Shown: positions 34,731-42,429 of the stretch, in pieces | Position numbering within the stretch: the first letter of the stretch is position 1 | Layout of the letters: each line of letters opens with the position of its first letter | NCBI GenBank assembly: GCA_017441605.1 | Contig: JAFRXD010000055.1 | Coordinates: 1 to 64,000, forward strand | Origin: Thermoguttaceae bacterium | GTDB taxonomy: Bacteria > Planctomycetota > Planctomycetia > Pirellulales > Thermoguttaceae | Reading direction: 5' to 3' | Length of the DNA: 64,000 bases | Notes under the pieces: model-generated | The model's input: the letters and a program-made list of their open reading frames with translations, nothing else | Databases searched by the model: none | What the model was told of the DNA's origin: nothing | Program-made: the position numbers and the translations under genes

Positions 34731-35747
34731 TCACAGATTGTTCTGAATCCACTCCGCGATTTGAACCGCGTTCGTCGCCGCGCCCTTGCGCAAGTTGTCG
34801 CTCACGCACCAGAACGCGAGCGAATTCGGCGCCGAAATGTCCTCGCGAATTCGACCGACGTAGACTTCGTCCGTGTCGTGGCAGTGGAACGGAGTCGGAT
34901 ATTTCTTCGCCTTCATATCGTCCATTAAAACGACCCCCGGCATGGCGGCGAAGAGCTCTCGCGCCTTGTCGACCGATATTTTGCGCTCCGTCTGGACCAC
35001 GACGCTTTCCGAATGGCAGTTCGCGACCGGAACTCGAACCGCCGTCGGGCAGACTTGAATCGAAGAATCCCCGAGGATTTTGCGCGTCTCGTGCAGAAGT
35101 TTGAGCTCCTCGGACGTGTACCCGCGCTCTTTTTCGCTTCCGATTTGCGGAATGCAATTGAACCCGATCGGGTAGGGGAACGTCTCCGATTCGCACTCGC
35201 AATAGCTATTGCCGTTGTCGAGCCACGCCTTGGAACTATTGACCAAGTCCCGATTGCCCGCCAGCCCCGCGCCCGACGTCGCTTGGTACGTGCTCACAAT
35301 AACGCGCAGTACCCGACCGAAGTCGTGCAACGGCTTCAGCGCCACGACCATCTGCGTCGTCGAGCAGTTCGGACTCGAAATCAAACCCTTGTGCTTCCGA
35401 ATGGCTTCCGCGTTCACTTCCGGAATCACCAGCGGAACGTCCGGGTACATGCGCCAGTACCCCGATTCGTCCACGATAACCTTGACTCGCTTGCGCGCCT
35501 CCGGAACAAAATCGCGCGCCACGTCGTCCGGCGTCGACGCGATGACCAAATCCACGTCGTTGAACGCGTCGGGACAAAGCTCTTCGACGACGACCTCGCC
35601 TCCGTTGAACGGAATCTTCTTCCCGACGCTCCGCTTCGAAGCCAAGAATTTCATCTTCTTATAAGGGAACTTCCGCTCTTGAAGCATGCGAATAATTAGC
35701 GTCCCCACCGCGCCGGTGGCTCCGACGACCGCGACTGAATCGTACAT
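34731..35747 (-). CDS. asd: Aspartate-semialdehyde dehydrogenase
   Basis: 338 residues. NADP-binding GATGAVGTLIIRML at the N-terminus, catalytic cysteine in SSPNCSTTQMV, substrate region GFNCIPQIG and histidine in VANCHSESV. It reduces aspartyl-phosphate to aspartate semialdehyde, the branch point to lysine/diaminopimelate, threonine and methionine; homoserine-derived O-acetylhomoserine is the substrate of the MetY-type enzyme encoded at 45314. AAAGGAGAG precedes the ATG. The 248 bp upstream contains an AT-rich stretch with two similar AAAAGTTAG...TTCTAAT / AAAAGTTAG...GTCTAAT copies (35763 and 35898), possibly regulatory. Confidence 0.93.
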   Translation of the reverse strand: MYDSVAVVGATGAVGTLIIRMLQERKFPYKKMKFLASKRSVGKKIPFNGGEVVVEELCPDAFNDVDLVIASTPDDVARDFVPEARKRVKVIVDESGYWRMYPDVPLVIPEVNAEAIRKHKGLISSPNCSTTQMVVALKPLHDFGRVLRVIVSTYQATSGAGLAGNRDLVNSSKAWLDNGNSYCECESETFPYPIGFNCIPQIGSEKERGYTSEELKLLHETRKILGDSSIQVCPTAVRVPVANCHSESVVVQTERKISVDKARELFAAMPGVVLMDDMKAKKYPTPFHCHDTDEVYVGRIREDISAPNSLAFWCVSDNLRKGAATNAVQIAEWIQNNL

Positions 35748-35924
35748 TGCGACTCTCTCCTTTAAAAAGTTAGCCTTTTCTAATTATTGGCGATAAACCT
35801 AGTTTTCCGCCAAGTTCCGCAATACGATAACCGAATTTATCAAAAGCGCAAGGGCGCTTGAAACCAAAAATCTGACCTTTTCTTAGTTTTTATCGTTAAA
35901 AAGTTAGAATTGTCTAATACGGGA

Positions 35925-35962
35925 TTTAAAAACAACGCCGAGCGACCCGGAACCGCTCGGCG
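35925..35962 (-). terminator. Terminator after the lipoprotein gene
   Basis: 9 bp stem (35936-35944 with 35954-35962), followed on the minus strand by TTGTTTTTAAA. Confidence 0.75.
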
Positions 35963-35995
35963 CTCTGGACTTCGAAACGTCGAAACTCGAGCGGA

Positions 35996-36517
35996 TTATT
36001 TGTACTGCGACAAATCGACCGTTACCGTCGCGTCGTTCGGAACGTTGACTTTGATCGGCGAGGTTTGGAAGCTCGTGAGATTCGGAGGGACGATCTTTTC
36101 CGCCGACTTAACCTTCGCCGCGCGATCCGCGTAATATTTGTCGATGTCGCCGCGCTCCATCGTTTCCATTTGTTCCGGCGTCAGATCCGGCATGCCGACG
36201 TCGGGATTCTTCTGAAGCTGAACGGTGTACTCGCCCGCCGGAGCCCCGGGAGCGCTATAGTTCGCGAACGTCGTGGTCACGACGCACGCTCCGGACGCGT
36301 CGGTTTTACCGCCGATGATTGTGCCGCTCATCGTCGCGCTTGGAACCAGCGCGACTTCGACCCCCTCGATTCCCGCGCCCCCGTCGACCACCGTGATCGT
36401 ACAGGGTTTCACGCTCGGAAATCCCTTCGGCTTGCCGCCGCAACCGACAACGGTCGAGACGACCGCGATCGCGAGCGCCGCGACGAACAATCGATTTATA
36501 TTGCAATAGTTTCGCAT
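35996..36517 (-). CDS. Small lipoprotein with carboxypeptidase-regulatory-like domain
   Basis: 173 residues from ATG 36517; the longer frame to a TTG at 36547 overlaps the terminator of the previous gene. Signal peptide with lipobox STVVGC, then CTITVVDGGAGIEGVEVALV and GKTDASGACVVTTTFANY, a CarboxypepD_reg/transthyretin-like beta fold. Like the lipoprotein at 14835 it sits directly downstream of a DUF1559 gene, although here a strong terminator separates them and read-through or an unseen promoter is needed. The two lipoproteins share layout but only low sequence identity. Confidence 0.8.
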   Translation of the reverse strand: MRNYCNINRLFVAALAIAVVSTVVGCGGKPKGFPSVKPCTITVVDGGAGIEGVEVALVPSATMSGTIIGGKTDASGACVVTTTFANYSAPGAPAGEYTVQLQKNPDVGMPDLTPEQMETMERGDIDKYYADRAAKVKSAEKIVPPNLTSFQTSPIKVNVPNDATVTVDLSQYK

Positions 36518-36544
36518 AGTGTCTTTTTTCCGATGATGGATTTG

Positions 36545-36584
36545 CAAAAACGACCGACGTCGACTAGGAATTCGACGTCGGTCG
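36545..36584 (-). terminator. Terminator after the third DUF1559 gene
   Basis: 13 bp perfect stem CGACCGACGTCGA / complement (36551-36563 with 36572-36584), followed on the minus strand by TTTTTGC. Confidence 0.88.
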
Positions 36585-36613
36585 AGGTTAAGAAAACGAG
36601 CGACGAGCGAGAA

Positions 36614-37732
36614 TTAGTTGGACTTCGATTCGCCGCCGTCGATCGAACCCATCGCGCCCCAGACGCCGAACGGGCTCTTGCCGGCGAACTCTTTGCCGTG
36701 ACTCGCGGACATGGTCGGATAAGTGGAACCGTTAACGTTCGCGTCCATATCGCCGCAGTCGATCGTGTCGGAAACGAAACGGACGGAACCGTCGACCATC
36801 GCGCAGTTCACGCCGCCGCTGTGATTGCTTTGCGCGGAGCAGATACCGTAGCCCCAACCCGCTTGACCCGCGCCGCTGGAGTAGTTGCGCGCGCTGGGAG
36901 AGTTCGGAGGCAGAATCGTTTGGAAACCGGTGATGCTCACCGAACCGTGCGCGTAGTTGTCGCCGCGGGAGAACGTGCAGACGCTACCGTTGTAGAGCGT
37001 GCGATCGTTCGCGTTGACGAGGTTCAACACGTTGCGAGGAATCGCGACCGTCGCGCCGTCGGCGATGTAGCCGATGCCGCCCTTGACTTGGTTCGTGCCC
37101 TGTTGCTTTGCCGTGACCATTTCGGAGTACGCGATCGTGTTCGACGTGCCGTCGGTGATCTCGCTCATATTGCGCGTGGTAACGTGGCGAGAGTTGTTGA
37201 TGCGAACCGCGGAGTAAAGACCGCCCGGGAAGAATCCGCGCGAGGTCATCGAGGACTCGTCCGTTTGGCAGATCGAGTCGCCCCAGCTGCCCGCGTAGTT
37301 CGTGCGCCAAGCGTTGTTGACCCAACTGCACTGGGTCTTAGAGTTGCCGTCGGAGGGGCAGAGCAAGTAGGTCGGACCCTTACTGTAGACCCCGGAACCG
37401 TTGCTTTGCGCGTTCGGGAAAAGCTCCGCCTTGATCGTGTCGTACAAGGGGGCTTGTTCCGCGAAAGGAAGGGCCCAAACGTGGTGGCCGACCCACCCGT
37501 AGTCCCCGCCGCCGTCCCCGCCGCCGCGCGCCGGTTGGAAAGAACCGTTGACGTCGTGATAGTTTTGCGCCGCCAACATAATCTGCTTAAGATTGTTCGT
37601 GCACTGCATGCGTCGCGCCGCCTCGCGCGCCGCTTGTACGGCCGGAAGCAAAAGCCCGATCAAGATGCCGATGATCGCGATAACGACCAGAAGTTCGACA
37701 AGGGTAAACCCCTTCTTCGTATCGGTTTTCAT
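36614..37732 (-). CDS. DUF1559 pseudopilin-like secreted protein
   Basis: 372 residues from ATG 37732 (GAGGAC upstream); the frame extends to 37894, but the promoter at 37836-37864 lies inside that extension. Prepilin signal [21 protein letters not shown], then [15 protein letters not shown], and the C-terminal HSGGVNCAMVDGSVRFVSD. The middle is diverged from the tandem pair at 12-14 kb (for instance a GGGDGGGDYGW segment). Followed by a strong terminator and a small lipoprotein gene. Role as for other DUF1559 proteins: exported, probably surface or pseudopilus-associated. Confidence 0.87.
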   Translation of the reverse strand: MKTDTKKGFTLVELLVVIAIIGILIGLLLPAVQAAREAARRMQCTNNLKQIMLAAQNYHDVNGSFQPARGGGDGGGDYGWVGHHVWALPFAEQAPLYDTIKAELFPNAQSNGSGVYSKGPTYLLCPSDGNSKTQCSWVNNAWRTNYAGSWGDSICQTDESSMTSRGFFPGGLYSAVRINNSRHVTTRNMSEITDGTSNTIAYSEMVTAKQQGTNQVKGGIGYIADGATVAIPRNVLNLVNANDRTLYNGSVCTFSRGDNYAHGSVSITGFQTILPPNSPSARNYSSGAGQAGWGYGICSAQSNHSGGVNCAMVDGSVRFVSDTIDCGDMDANVNGSTYPTMSASHGKEFAGKSPFGVWGAMGSIDGGESKSN

Positions 37733-37835
37733 AAACTCGTCCTCGTGTTTAAACCGCCCCGACGCTTGCGCGGGGGAGCAAAATAATGTAAAACAATACC
37801 GGGACGGAACCATTTTCGGAAGCGTCCCCGCCAAA

Positions 37836-37864
37836 ATTATACTTTCTTTTGGACGCCGACGCAA
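37836..37864 (-). promoter_or_regulatory. Promoter of the third DUF1559 gene
   Basis: Minus strand TTGCGT (plus 37859-37864), 17 nt, TATAAT (plus 37836-37841), ~100 nt before the ATG. The TTGCG -35 matches those of the tandem DUF1559 genes. The stretch 37870-38010 beyond the sulfur operon contains only a weak hairpin (GACGCGC/GCGCGTC) with no T run. Confidence 0.72.
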
Positions 37865-38010
37865 GAAAAAGATTTGTTCAAATAAAGAAAACAATTAAAA
37901 AAGATTTGCGACGACCGACCGCGCTAGTCGAAATCGTCGCTCGTCCGCTGCCGGATCGTTCAAGACGCGCCAATGGAGCGCGTCGCACTAGAGACAATTG
38001 TCGCGACTCT

Positions 38011-38259
38011 TCAATCGCCGACTTTTTTAATGAACAATTCGAACGTTCCGTCCTCGTTGTCCTCGAATTTCAAAACCTCGCATCCCTCTTCCGCGACGCT
38101 TCGGGGCACGTTTTGCGCCGGTTCTCCAGCGTTGAGATGAACCTGCAATATTTGTCCCTCGTCCATCTCCTCCAGCGCCACCTTCGTTTTGACGAAGGTA
38201 ATTGGGCAAGTAACGTCGGTAATATCGATTTTTTCGTCCGCGATAATCGGTTCGCTCAT
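38011..38259 (-). CDS. TusA/SirA-like sulfur-relay protein
   Basis: 82 residues, two-layer alpha/beta TusA-like fold. The signature cysteine is in DITDVTCPITFVKTK (C18, normally CPxP; here CPIT), which in TusA carries a persulfide received from a cysteine desulfurase. C-terminal EVLKFEDNEDGTFELFIKK completes the fold. It is the last gene of the sulfur operon, 4 nt after the JAMM gene. In this context it could pass persulfide sulfur from the encapsulin-associated desulfurase to the E1/carrier systems; this is inference, and TusA-like proteins also have redox and selenium-related roles. Confidence 0.8.
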   Translation of the reverse strand: MSEPIIADEKIDITDVTCPITFVKTKVALEEMDEGQILQVHLNAGEPAQNVPRSVAEEGCEVLKFEDNEDGTFELFIKKVGD

Positions 38260-38263
38260 TTTT

Positions 38264-38698
38264 TTAGTCCTCCGTCAAAATCAGATCCATTTTCGTCGCG
38301 ACTCTCGCGCCCTCGCTTCCTTCGATCCGAAACGCGTTCAAAACCGGGTTTCCCTCTTCGGCTAGGGAAAGAATCGCGTAAATCGCCTTTGGGTCGTTCG
38401 CCAACCGCTTGTCCTCTTCCGAAGGACGCGAGGGCGTTTCCGGATGGGAGTGCCAGTTTCCCAACGGCGTCAGACCGTTCTTGCGCGCGTCGAGAACCGC
38501 TTTGAGCTGCTCCCTAGGATCGATGCTGAAATGCTCGTTCGTTTGGTCGACGTTTGTCAACAAGTACGCTTTTTCGATCGCGATCGCGCCGTCCTCGCGA
38601 ACTACTCCCGCCAGCAAACCGCAAGCCTCGTTCGGGAGCTGAGCGACGGCGTAATCGCGTATCTTTTCGAAATCGGAACGTTTAAGAAAAATTGGCAT
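38264..38698 (-). CDS. JAMM (M67) metallopeptidase 1, Mec/HcyD-like
   Basis: 144 residues. Complete JAMM motif: E24, then H83-x-H85 and S93-x-x-D96 in GNWHSHPETPSRPSEED. The bacterial M67 group includes Mec, which removes cysteine from the carrier CysO, and HcyD, which trims the carrier HcyS and releases homocysteine from it. Its neighbour at 39522 is a small carrier whose last residue lies beyond the glycines, so C-terminal trimming is the obvious task. It lies 8 nt after the MoeB-like gene. Zinc enzyme, cytoplasmic (no signal peptide). Confidence 0.88.
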   Translation of the reverse strand: MPIFLKRSDFEKIRDYAVAQLPNEACGLLAGVVREDGAIAIEKAYLLTNVDQTNEHFSIDPREQLKAVLDARKNGLTPLGNWHSHPETPSRPSEEDKRLANDPKAIYAILSLAEEGNPVLNAFRIEGSEGARVATKMDLILTED

Positions 38699-38706
38699 AA
38701 TCGTTT

Positions 38707-39519
38707 CTACTTTTGCGGTTTAAATTCGCAGACCTCTTGCTCGTAGTCGATAAGCTCGGTTATCGTCGGATTGTCCGAACAAACCGCGCAACCATTGCCT
38801 CGAGGCGGCAGTTTAACCTTATGGAAGTTCATCTTGAGCGCGTCGTACGTTAGTAAATAACCCGCGAGCAAGTCGCCAATCCCCAGAATGTGCTTGATCG
38901 CCTCCATCGCTTGCAAGGAGCCGATGACGCCCCCCATCGCCCCGATCACGCCCGCCTCCTTACAGGTCGGCGCCGCGCCCTTCGGAGGGGGTTCTTTAAA
39001 GACGCAGCGATAACACGGGCTCTCTCCCGGCAAGATCGTTGTCAACTGCCCTTTAAATCGTATGATCCCCGCGTGCGACAGCGGCTTTTTCGCCATAACG
39101 CAAGCGTCGTTGAGCAGGAATTTTGTCGGGAAGTTGTCGGTTCCGTCGAGCACGAAGTCGTAATCGTCGATCAAGTCGAGAACGTTGTCCGACGTAATGA
39201 ACTGGCAGTAGGTCTTGACGTCGACGTCCGGATTGATCGCGCGCATCGTTTCCGCCGCCGACTCGACCTTCTCTTTGCCGACGTCCCCCGTCGCGTGGAT
39301 CACTTGCCGTTGCAAGTTCGACAAGTCCACGACGTCCGCGTCCGCGATCCCGATCGTCCCGACTCCCGCCGCCGCGAGATAGAGCGCCGCCGGAGCCCCG
39401 AGCCCCCCCGCCCCGACGATCAACACTTTCGCGTTCAGCAGTTTCTTCTGCCCCTTCGCCCCAACCTCTTTCAAAATAATGTGTCGAGAATAGCGCTCCA
39501 GTTGTTCGTTCGTAAACAC
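38707..39519 (-). CDS. MoeB/ThiF-like E1 sulfur-carrier adenylyltransferase
   Basis: 270 residues from a GTG at 39519, 2 nt after the carrier gene's stop. ATP-binding GAGGLG (36-41), the R..LQRQ helix typical of MoeB (NLQRQVIH), a catalytic-type cysteine in APTCKEAG (C186), and four zinc cysteines (C169, C172, C244, C247). It adenylates the C-terminal glycine of a ubiquitin-like carrier so that sulfur can be added as a thiocarboxylate. No rhodanese domain, unlike MoeZ or the fusion at 43423. The natural partner is the carrier gene immediately upstream. Confidence 0.9.
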   Translation of the reverse strand: MFTNEQLERYSRHIILKEVGAKGQKKLLNAKVLIVGAGGLGAPAALYLAAAGVGTIGIADADVVDLSNLQRQVIHATGDVGKEKVESAAETMRAINPDVDVKTYCQFITSDNVLDLIDDYDFVLDGTDNFPTKFLLNDACVMAKKPLSHAGIIRFKGQLTTILPGESPCYRCVFKEPPPKGAAPTCKEAGVIGAMGGVIGSLQAMEAIKHILGIGDLLAGYLLTYDALKMNFHKVKLPPRGNGCAVCSDNPTITELIDYEQEVCEFKPQK

Positions 39520-39521
39520 TT

Positions 39522-39728
39522 TTACCGTCCGCCTCCCATAAAATAGAGGAATTCCACGACGTCCCCTTCTTTGAGATCCGTCGTTTCAAACGCCCCTTGA
39601 TCGACGAATTCTTCGTTAATCGATACCGTAACGTATTTTGGCGTTTCCACGTTCTCTAATTCGATCAATTTCGCGACCGTCGTCCCCTCTGGGATTTCCT
39701 TCTTCGCGCCGGAAACGGTGATAATCAT
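39522..39728 (-). CDS. ThiS/MoaD/HcyS-like sulfur carrier protein ending in GGGR
   Basis: 68 residues, beta-grasp fold: ITVSGAKKEIPEGTTVAKLI, VTVSINEEFV, DLKEGDVVEFLYFMGGGR. Carriers of this type work through a free C-terminal Gly-Gly that becomes a thiocarboxylate. Here an arginine follows the glycines (R68), so the protein should need C-terminal processing; the JAMM peptidase two genes downstream is a candidate. Thiamine genes (thiG, thiE, thiC) are absent, and MetY- and CysK-type enzymes are in the same operon, so a role in cysteine or homocysteine synthesis is more likely than thiazole synthesis. It starts 42 nt after the serine acetyltransferase gene. Confidence 0.85.
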   Translation of the reverse strand: MIITVSGAKKEIPEGTTVAKLIELENVETPKYVTVSINEEFVDQGAFETTDLKEGDVVEFLYFMGGGR

Positions 39729-39770
39729 TTGTCGTCTCGCTCCTATCGCCTCGTAGTTAAGTATTTGCGA

Positions 39771-40730
39771 CTAGATTACGTAAAACCATTCGTCCCCCGG
39801 AAGCACCTCTTCGGTCGCGCGCTTGTTGTCGCTCGTTCGGTACTCCAGTTCCTGATTCTTGATGCTGACCTTCGTGTTCGGTCCGATCGAGCGCGTGATG
39901 AACGCGTTGCCCCCGATCGTCGCGTTTTCCCCAACGACCGTCGAGCCGCCGAGGATCGAAGCCCCCGCGTAGATCGTTACGTTGTTCCCGATCGTCGGAT
40001 GTCTCTTTTTACCCGACAGCTTTTGTCCCCCTCGCGTCGAGAGCGCCCCGAGGGTTACCCCTTGGTACAACTTGACGTTCGCCCCGATAACCGTCGTTTC
40101 CCCGACCACTACTCCCGTTCCGTGGTCGATAAAAAACCTTTCCCCGATCGTCGCGCCCGGGTGAATGTCGATCCCGGTTTCCGAATGAGCGTACTCCGAC
40201 ATAAGCCTTGGCACGACGGGAACGTCGAGCTTGTAAAGCTCGTGGGCGAAGCGATGGATCGCGATCGCCGTTATTCCCGGGTACGCCAAGACGATCTCGT
40301 CGTAGCATCCCGCCGCCGGATCGCCGTCGTACGCCGCCTTCAAGTCGGTCTCGATTAGGGCGCGAACTTTCGGAATCGCGTTAAAAAACGCCTTGCAAAC
40401 CCGATACGCTTCCGCTTTCCGCTCCGCGTCGTTGAGGATTCCCCGCTTCTTGCAGAAGTCGAGCGCCAGATAGATTTGTTCGTTCAAAAGGAAGAAAACG
40501 TTCTCGATCTTCGCCGCGAAACAATGCTTCGGATTGTAAACGTTGTAGGAGTTCTCTTTGTAATACCCCGGAAAGGCGATCTTCAACAGTTCGCGGGCGA
40601 TTTCCCGGACGATCCCCTTGTCCGGTTTATTGGCGATGTGTTCCTCGTCGATGCTCTTGCCGCCCTCGTAGTCGGTCAAGACGAGTCGAACGATTTGATC
40701 GATTTCTTCTTCTTTTATCGGATCGCTCAT
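39771..40730 (-). CDS. cysE: Serine O-acetyltransferase
   Basis: 319 residues from ATG 40730 (AGGGA upstream); the frame is open further, but only into GC-rich translation. The N-terminal helical domain is followed by the active-site segment EYAHSETGIDIHPGATIGE and left-handed beta-helix hexapeptides (GVVVGETTVIGANVKLYQGV, KKRHPTIGNNVTIYAGA). It makes O-acetylserine for CysK at 47494 in the same operon. Its N-terminal domain is longer than that of E. coli CysE, like the EpsC-like/SrpH-type enzymes found beside Family 2A encapsulins. A hairpin (40772-40802) lies in the 94 nt gap before it. Confidence 0.92.
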   Translation of the reverse strand: MSDPIKEEEIDQIVRLVLTDYEGGKSIDEEHIANKPDKGIVREIARELLKIAFPGYYKENSYNVYNPKHCFAAKIENVFFLLNEQIYLALDFCKKRGILNDAERKAEAYRVCKAFFNAIPKVRALIETDLKAAYDGDPAAGCYDEIVLAYPGITAIAIHRFAHELYKLDVPVVPRLMSEYAHSETGIDIHPGATIGERFFIDHGTGVVVGETTVIGANVKLYQGVTLGALSTRGGQKLSGKKRHPTIGNNVTIYAGASILGGSTVVGENATIGGNAFITRSIGPNTKVSIKNQELEYRTSDNKRATEEVLPGDEWFYVI

Positions 40731-40771
40731 TTGATTTCGTCCCTTGCGAAATCGGTAAAAATTAACGCGTA

Positions 40772-40802
40772 GCGACGCGAGTAGTCGAGCGACTCGCGTC
40801 GC
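40772..40802. other. Strong intra-operon hairpin upstream of cysE
   Basis: 11 bp perfect inverted repeat GCGACGCGAGT / complement (40772-40782 with 40792-40802), 9 nt loop, between the desulfurase stop and the cysE start. No T run follows directly on the minus strand. It could be an attenuator, an RNA-processing site or a 3'-end stabiliser that sets the ratio of shell/cargo to downstream genes. Confidence 0.6.
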
Positions 40803-40824
40803 CCGACCGCTCGACGAACGATTG

Positions 40825-42429
40825 TTAAGGTCTTCCGACGATCGCGCGAAGCGCCTTGACGAGCGCGTCGACGTCCTCCGGAGAGTTGTAGAGCGCCAGA
40901 GTCGCGCGAACCGTGCTTTCGAGACCAAACCTTCGCAGGACCGGCTGGGCGCAGTGGTGCCCGGTTCGAACGGCGATCCCAAACTCGTCGAGCCGCTTTC
41001 CGATTTCCGCGTCGGTAAAGCCGTCCACGTTGAACGACATAACCGACGCCTTGTCGAGCGCGCTACCGACCAAATGAAGCCCCGGAACCGTTTTAAGCTC
41101 CCGCGTCGCGTACTGGAGCAACTCGCGCTCCCATTCGCGAATACAAGGAACTCCGATCTCCGAGACGTAGCTCAGCGCCGCGCCCAGTCCGACCGCGTCC
41201 GCGATGCTTCCCGTGCCAGCCTCGAATTTGTTCGGCAACTTGTTGTAAATCGTTCGCTCGAAAGTAACGTCGAGAATCATATTCCCGCCGCCGTGGTACG
41301 GCTCCGCCGCTTCGAGAAGCTCTTTCTTCCCGTAAACGACCCCGATTCCGGTCGGCGCGAAGATCTTATGTCCCGAAAAGACAAAGAAATCGGCGTCCCA
41401 AGCGGAAACGTTCGTCGGATCGTGAGCGACCGACTGAGCCCCGTCCACGAGAACCGGTACCCCGCGCTTATGCGCCGTCGCGATCATCTCTTCGACCGGC
41501 GTTACCGTGCCCAGCGCGTTCGAGACTCGCGTCGTCGCGACGAACTTCGTGTTCTTATTGAACAGCTTTTCGTATTCGTCGAGCAGCAGCTGACCCGAGT
41601 CGTCGCAGGGAATTACGCGCAATTTGGCGCCCGTTTGACTCGCGATCATCTGCCACGGAACGATGTTCGCGTGATGCTCCAAAATCGAGACGATGATTTC
41701 GTCGTCCGGTTGCAAGCGCGGCTTAACGAACGCGTTGGCGACCAAGTTGATCCCTTCGGTCGTTCCGCGAACGAAGACGATTTCCTCCGAAGTCGACGCC
41801 CCGATGAAATCCCGAACAATATCCCGAGCGTTCTCGTACGCGTCCGTCGAGCGCGCCGCCAAGGTGTGCGCGCCCCTGTGAACGTTCGAGTTCTCTCGCT
41901 CGTAATATTGTACCAGACGGTCGATTACCGCGCGAGGGCGCTGCGTCGTCGCCCCGTTGTCGAACCAACGGAGTTGGCGCCCGTTGATTTGCTCCGAAAG
42001 GATCGGGAAGTCGGCGCGTATTTGCCCCAACGTCTTGCTACCGATTCGGATCGAATCGTCGCTCGACTCGCTTTTGACTCCGCTCGCGGGAACCGCGTCG
42101 GCGAGCGCCTCCGACCCCGCGATTCGCGCGCCCAAAGCCCCGTCGCGTCGCGCTTGCTCTTGCGAAACAACGACCGGCGCGTAAGTTGGAGAAGGAGCGG
42201 TCTCTCGCGCGAGCTCGCTCTCCGCGCTCGAAAGGATTTGTTCCCAATCGAATTCCGATCCGTTCGACGGCGCGAGCTTTTCAAAACCCTCGACTTTGTC
42301 GGGGGCGGTTTCGACCCCCGCAAGACCGTTTTCGGTCAAATCGGGGAACAATCCGTTCGCCAGCGCCTCGAGTTCCGCCGCGCCGGGAAGGGACGAATCG
42401 CCCAACGATTCAAATTCAGTTGTAGTCAT
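40825..42429 (-). CDS. SufS-type cysteine desulfurase with N-terminal encapsulation extension
   Basis: 534 residues. Residues ~136-534 form a SufS-type class V enzyme: PLP lysine in VFSGHKIFAP (K355), EHHANIVPW, DGAQSVAH, and the catalytic cysteine in RTGHHCAQP (C493). It removes sulfur from cysteine, leaving a persulfide and alanine. Residues 1-~135 are an extra acidic, Ser/Ala/Glu-rich, probably disordered segment with short hydrophobic patches (e.g. LEALANGLFPDL, FDWEQIL). Family 2A encapsulin cargo desulfurases carry just such an N-terminal extension, which directs them into the shell. Its start overlaps the end of the encapsulin gene by 14 nt, so shell and cargo are translationally coupled. 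Confidence 0.92.
   Translation of the reverse strand: MTTTEFESLGDSSLPGAAELEALANGLFPDLTENGLAGVETAPDKVEGFEKLAPSNGSEFDWEQILSSAESELARETAPSPTYAPVVVSQEQARRDGALGARIAGSEALADAVPASGVKSESSDDSIRIGSKTLGQIRADFPILSEQINGRQLRWFDNGATTQRPRAVIDRLVQYYERENSNVHRGAHTLAARSTDAYENARDIVRDFIGASTSEEIVFVRGTTEGINLVANAFVKPRLQPDDEIIVSILEHHANIVPWQMIASQTGAKLRVIPCDDSGQLLLDEYEKLFNKNTKFVATTRVSNALGTVTPVEEMIATAHKRGVPVLVDGAQSVAHDPTNVSAWDADFFVFSGHKIFAPTGIGVVYGKKELLEAAEPYHGGGNMILDVTFERTIYNKLPNKFEAGTGSIADAVGLGAALSYVSEIGVPCIREWERELLQYATRELKTVPGLHLVGSALDKASVMSFNVDGFTDAEIGKRLDEFGIAVRTGHHCAQPVLRRFGLESTVRATLALYNSPEDVDALVKALRAIVGRP

Noticed and set aside
39522..39728. Thiamine-biosynthesis ThiS
   Set aside because: No thiG, thiE, thiC, thiH or thiD neighbours and an extra C-terminal residue; the context is cysteine/methionine sulfur transfer.
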